From assembly GCA_046757925.1 (NCBI GenBank), contig JBHHZE010000095.1, positions 1 to 7,472 of the forward strand: a DNA stretch of 7,472 nt. Reading direction: 5' to 3'. Below, one piece after another: positions 6,527 through 7,472 of the stretch. Each line of letters begins with the position of its first letter. The first letter of the stretch is position 1. The position numbers were made by a program, and so were the translations under genes. The DNA is from JAZDCZ01 sp046757925 (GTDB taxonomy: Bacteria; Gemmatimonadota; Gemmatimonadetes; Gemmatimonadales; GWC2-71-9). The notes under the pieces are model-generated. The model saw only the letters and a list, made by a program, of their open reading frames with translations. It did no database searches and was not told the DNA's origin.

Positions 6527-7299
6527 TTCTCATGACGATGCAGGATGGGCAGCACATAGACGATAGCGATCTCATCCGGCTACTGGATGGTGAGTGTGAA
6601 GACGCCGAGGAGCGCGTGCTACAGAACCATCTGAACGGTTGCGTCCAGTGCCACCGACGGAGCGACGATCTAGCCCGCTTGTCCGAACGATTCTCCGTCC
6701 TGCTGTTGGATCTCGACGAGCCTCTCGCGGTACAGGCCGAGTCGCCGCAACGCTCGCATGTTGTTCAAACAACGAAACAAGATGGGGTGGTCCGACCGTG
6801 GCACTCGCGTCGTTCTCTCCGATTGCTGGCAGCTGTTGCGGCATTAGTTGTGGTGATCGTGAGCGTGGGTCCCGCGTACGCCTGGGTGGCCCCGAGGTGG
6901 CAGATGTTCAGGTCGTTGATCGCAGGCGCCCAACCTGCGGAAACCGGGATTCAGGTATCACCACCGGTTGTGTCGTTCGTGCCCGCCGGTGCCGAGTTCC
7001 GCATCGACTTCGCCCGGACGCAAGCGGAGGGGACCGTGTCCATCGTAGCCGACTCCACGGCATCGGCATCTGCCAGCATATTGGGAGGCGACGGCCGGGA
7101 TGAACTCGTCGTGCTGAGATCGGGCCTGAGGGTGCTGAACAGACCGGAGTCGTCAGCGAGCTATCACCTACGATTGCCGCGCGCGCTTAAGGTCGTGGAG
7201 GTGCGTGTGGGTGGAGTAGTCGTCGCGCGATATAGCATTGCGGAGGCGAGAGGTCGGGTTACCTGGGAAATCGATCTGGTAAAGCCATTGGGTCGTTGA
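6523..7299 (+). CDS. Transmembrane zinc-finger (ZAS) anti-sigma factor
   Basis: A 258-residue, single-pass inner-membrane protein. The cytoplasmic N-terminus has the ZAS signature H-x3-C-x2-C at H36, C40 and C43 ('HLNGCVQC'), preceded by 'DLIRLLDGECEDAEERVLQ', typical of putative zinc-finger anti-sigma domains that bind the sigma factor. One hydrophobic helix follows at about 99-121 ('LRLLAAVAALVVVIVSVGPA'). The periplasmic part of about 135 residues (124-258) starts with a proline-rich linker and then beta-rich sequence ('GTVSIVADSTASASASILGG', 'VVEVRVGGVVVARYSI'). I do not recognise it as a FecR/STN-type or other named sensor; it vaguely resembles a repetitive beta-solenoid or putative-adhesin fold. 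The start is fixed by GAGGAG and the ATGA overlap; the longer upstream frame to 6226 is out-of-frame sigma sequence. Expected to hold the sigma factor until a periplasmic signal or proteolysis frees it. ZAS call strong, sensor function unknown. Confidence 0.88.
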   Translation: MILMTMQDGQHIDDSDLIRLLDGECEDAEERVLQNHLNGCVQCHRRSDDLARLSERFSVLLLDLDEPLAVQAESPQRSHVVQTTKQDGVVRPWHSRRSLRLLAAVAALVVVIVSVGPAYAWVAPRWQMFRSLIAGAQPAETGIQVSPPVVSFVPAGAEFRIDFARTQAEGTVSIVADSTASASASILGGDGRDELVVLRSGLRVLNRPESSASYHLRLPRALKVVEVRVGGVVVARYSIAEARGRVTWEIDLVKPLGR

Positions 7300-7363
7300 A
7301 AGGCGTGCGTCGAGCCGGTGAAGATCTGTTGCATGCACTCGGACTTCTGACACTGCACGTGGA
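7300..7363. other. Short gap after the anti-sigma gene, no terminator seen
   Basis: These 64 bases contain no stem followed by T-run. The gene at 7364 runs in the same direction, so it could be read through from the sigma operon, or could have its own promoter that I cannot recognise. A TTCTGACAC nonamer (7345-7353) matches the outer block of the divergent-region repeats but lacks the second block. Confidence 0.4.
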
Positions 7364-7472
7364 GTGAACGAACAGGAACTGTCGTTTGCCGTCGAAGACC
7401 GGACCGAGCGGGTCTCCGCCTTGCTCCTCCGACCGCCCGGAGCCAAAGCCCTCTACGTCATGGGTCACGGCG
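7364..7472 (+). CDS. Start of an alpha/beta-hydrolase-like protein (KANL3/Tex30-like), 3'-truncated by window edge
   Basis: Only the first 36 residues are visible: 'MNEQELSFAVEDRTERVSAL', then 'LLRPPGAKALYVMGHG'. A short beta-rich lead followed by 'S-A-L-L-L-R-P-x-G-A-x-A-L-x-V-x-x-H-G' is the usual opening of small alpha/beta-hydrolases of the KANL3/Tex30 and dienelactone-hydrolase type, where the HG follows strand beta3 and forms the oxyanion-hole region. The catalytic serine and the rest lie beyond the window. The start is GTG at 7364; an in-frame TGA at 7319-7321 bounds the frame upstream and there is no earlier ATG, GTG or TTG. The Shine-Dalgarno is weak (GTGGA directly before the start). 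It is 64 bases downstream of the anti-sigma gene in the same direction. No functional link to that system is evident. The fold is inferred from a short fragment. Confidence 0.65.
   Translation, partial: MNEQELSFAVEDRTERVSALLLRPPGAKALYVMGHG

Noticed and set aside
7345..7353. Third copy of TTCTGACAC, matching the outer block of the promoter-like repeats
   Set aside because: Read on the minus strand it lacks the second block (TCGATCGTT) at the right distance and points back into the anti-sigma gene, so it is probably chance.

Overview
The window is GC-rich bacterial DNA (about 60% by eye) from a Gram-negative, outer-membrane-bearing organism. It encodes a TonB-dependent receptor, a second outer-membrane beta-barrel, an extracytoplasmic-function (ECF) sigma factor with a membrane anti-sigma factor, and the ends of two more genes. 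The style of the receptor (tandem carboxypeptidase-regulatory-like domains with 'RRIGYAPTRH'-type strands, high GC, GTG starts) suggests Gemmatimonadota. A GC-rich Bacteroidota/Rhodothermota-like lineage is the alternative. No ribosomal or other taxonomic marker is present, so this is inference. No tRNA, rRNA, CRISPR array, transposase or insertion sequence was seen.

Layout from left to right: (1) 3-845 (+), the C-terminal part of a DUF4876-like (lamin-tail-like) surface protein, cut by the left edge; (2) 846-958, a short convergent gap; (3) 959-2578 (-), a DUF6850-like outer-membrane beta-barrel protein; (4) 2575-5745 (-), a 1056-residue TonB-dependent receptor whose stop overlaps the start of the barrel gene by 4 bases (ATGA), so the receptor is first in a two-gene operon; (5) 5746-6031, a divergent control region; (6) 6032-6526 (+), an ECF sigma factor, overlapping by ATGA with (7) 6523-7299 (+), a zinc-finger (ZAS) transmembrane anti-sigma factor; (8) 7364-7472 (+), the start of an alpha/beta-hydrolase-like gene, cut by the right edge.

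How the parts may work together: the receptor, DUF6850 barrel and DUF4876 protein look like one outer-membrane uptake or surface module of unknown substrate. The sigma/anti-sigma pair is transcribed away from it and is a plausible regulator. The strongest non-coding signal is a pair of 28-base near-identical sequences in the divergent region. They face outwards, one toward the receptor operon and one toward the sigma operon. They match at 23 of 28 positions, and four of the five mismatches fall in a spacer between two conserved blocks, as expected of two promoters read by the same sigma factor. The proposed circuit is that the sigma factor drives both its own operon and the receptor operon. 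The receptor lacks the usual STN signalling domain, so how the outer membrane would signal to the anti-sigma factor, if it does, is open.
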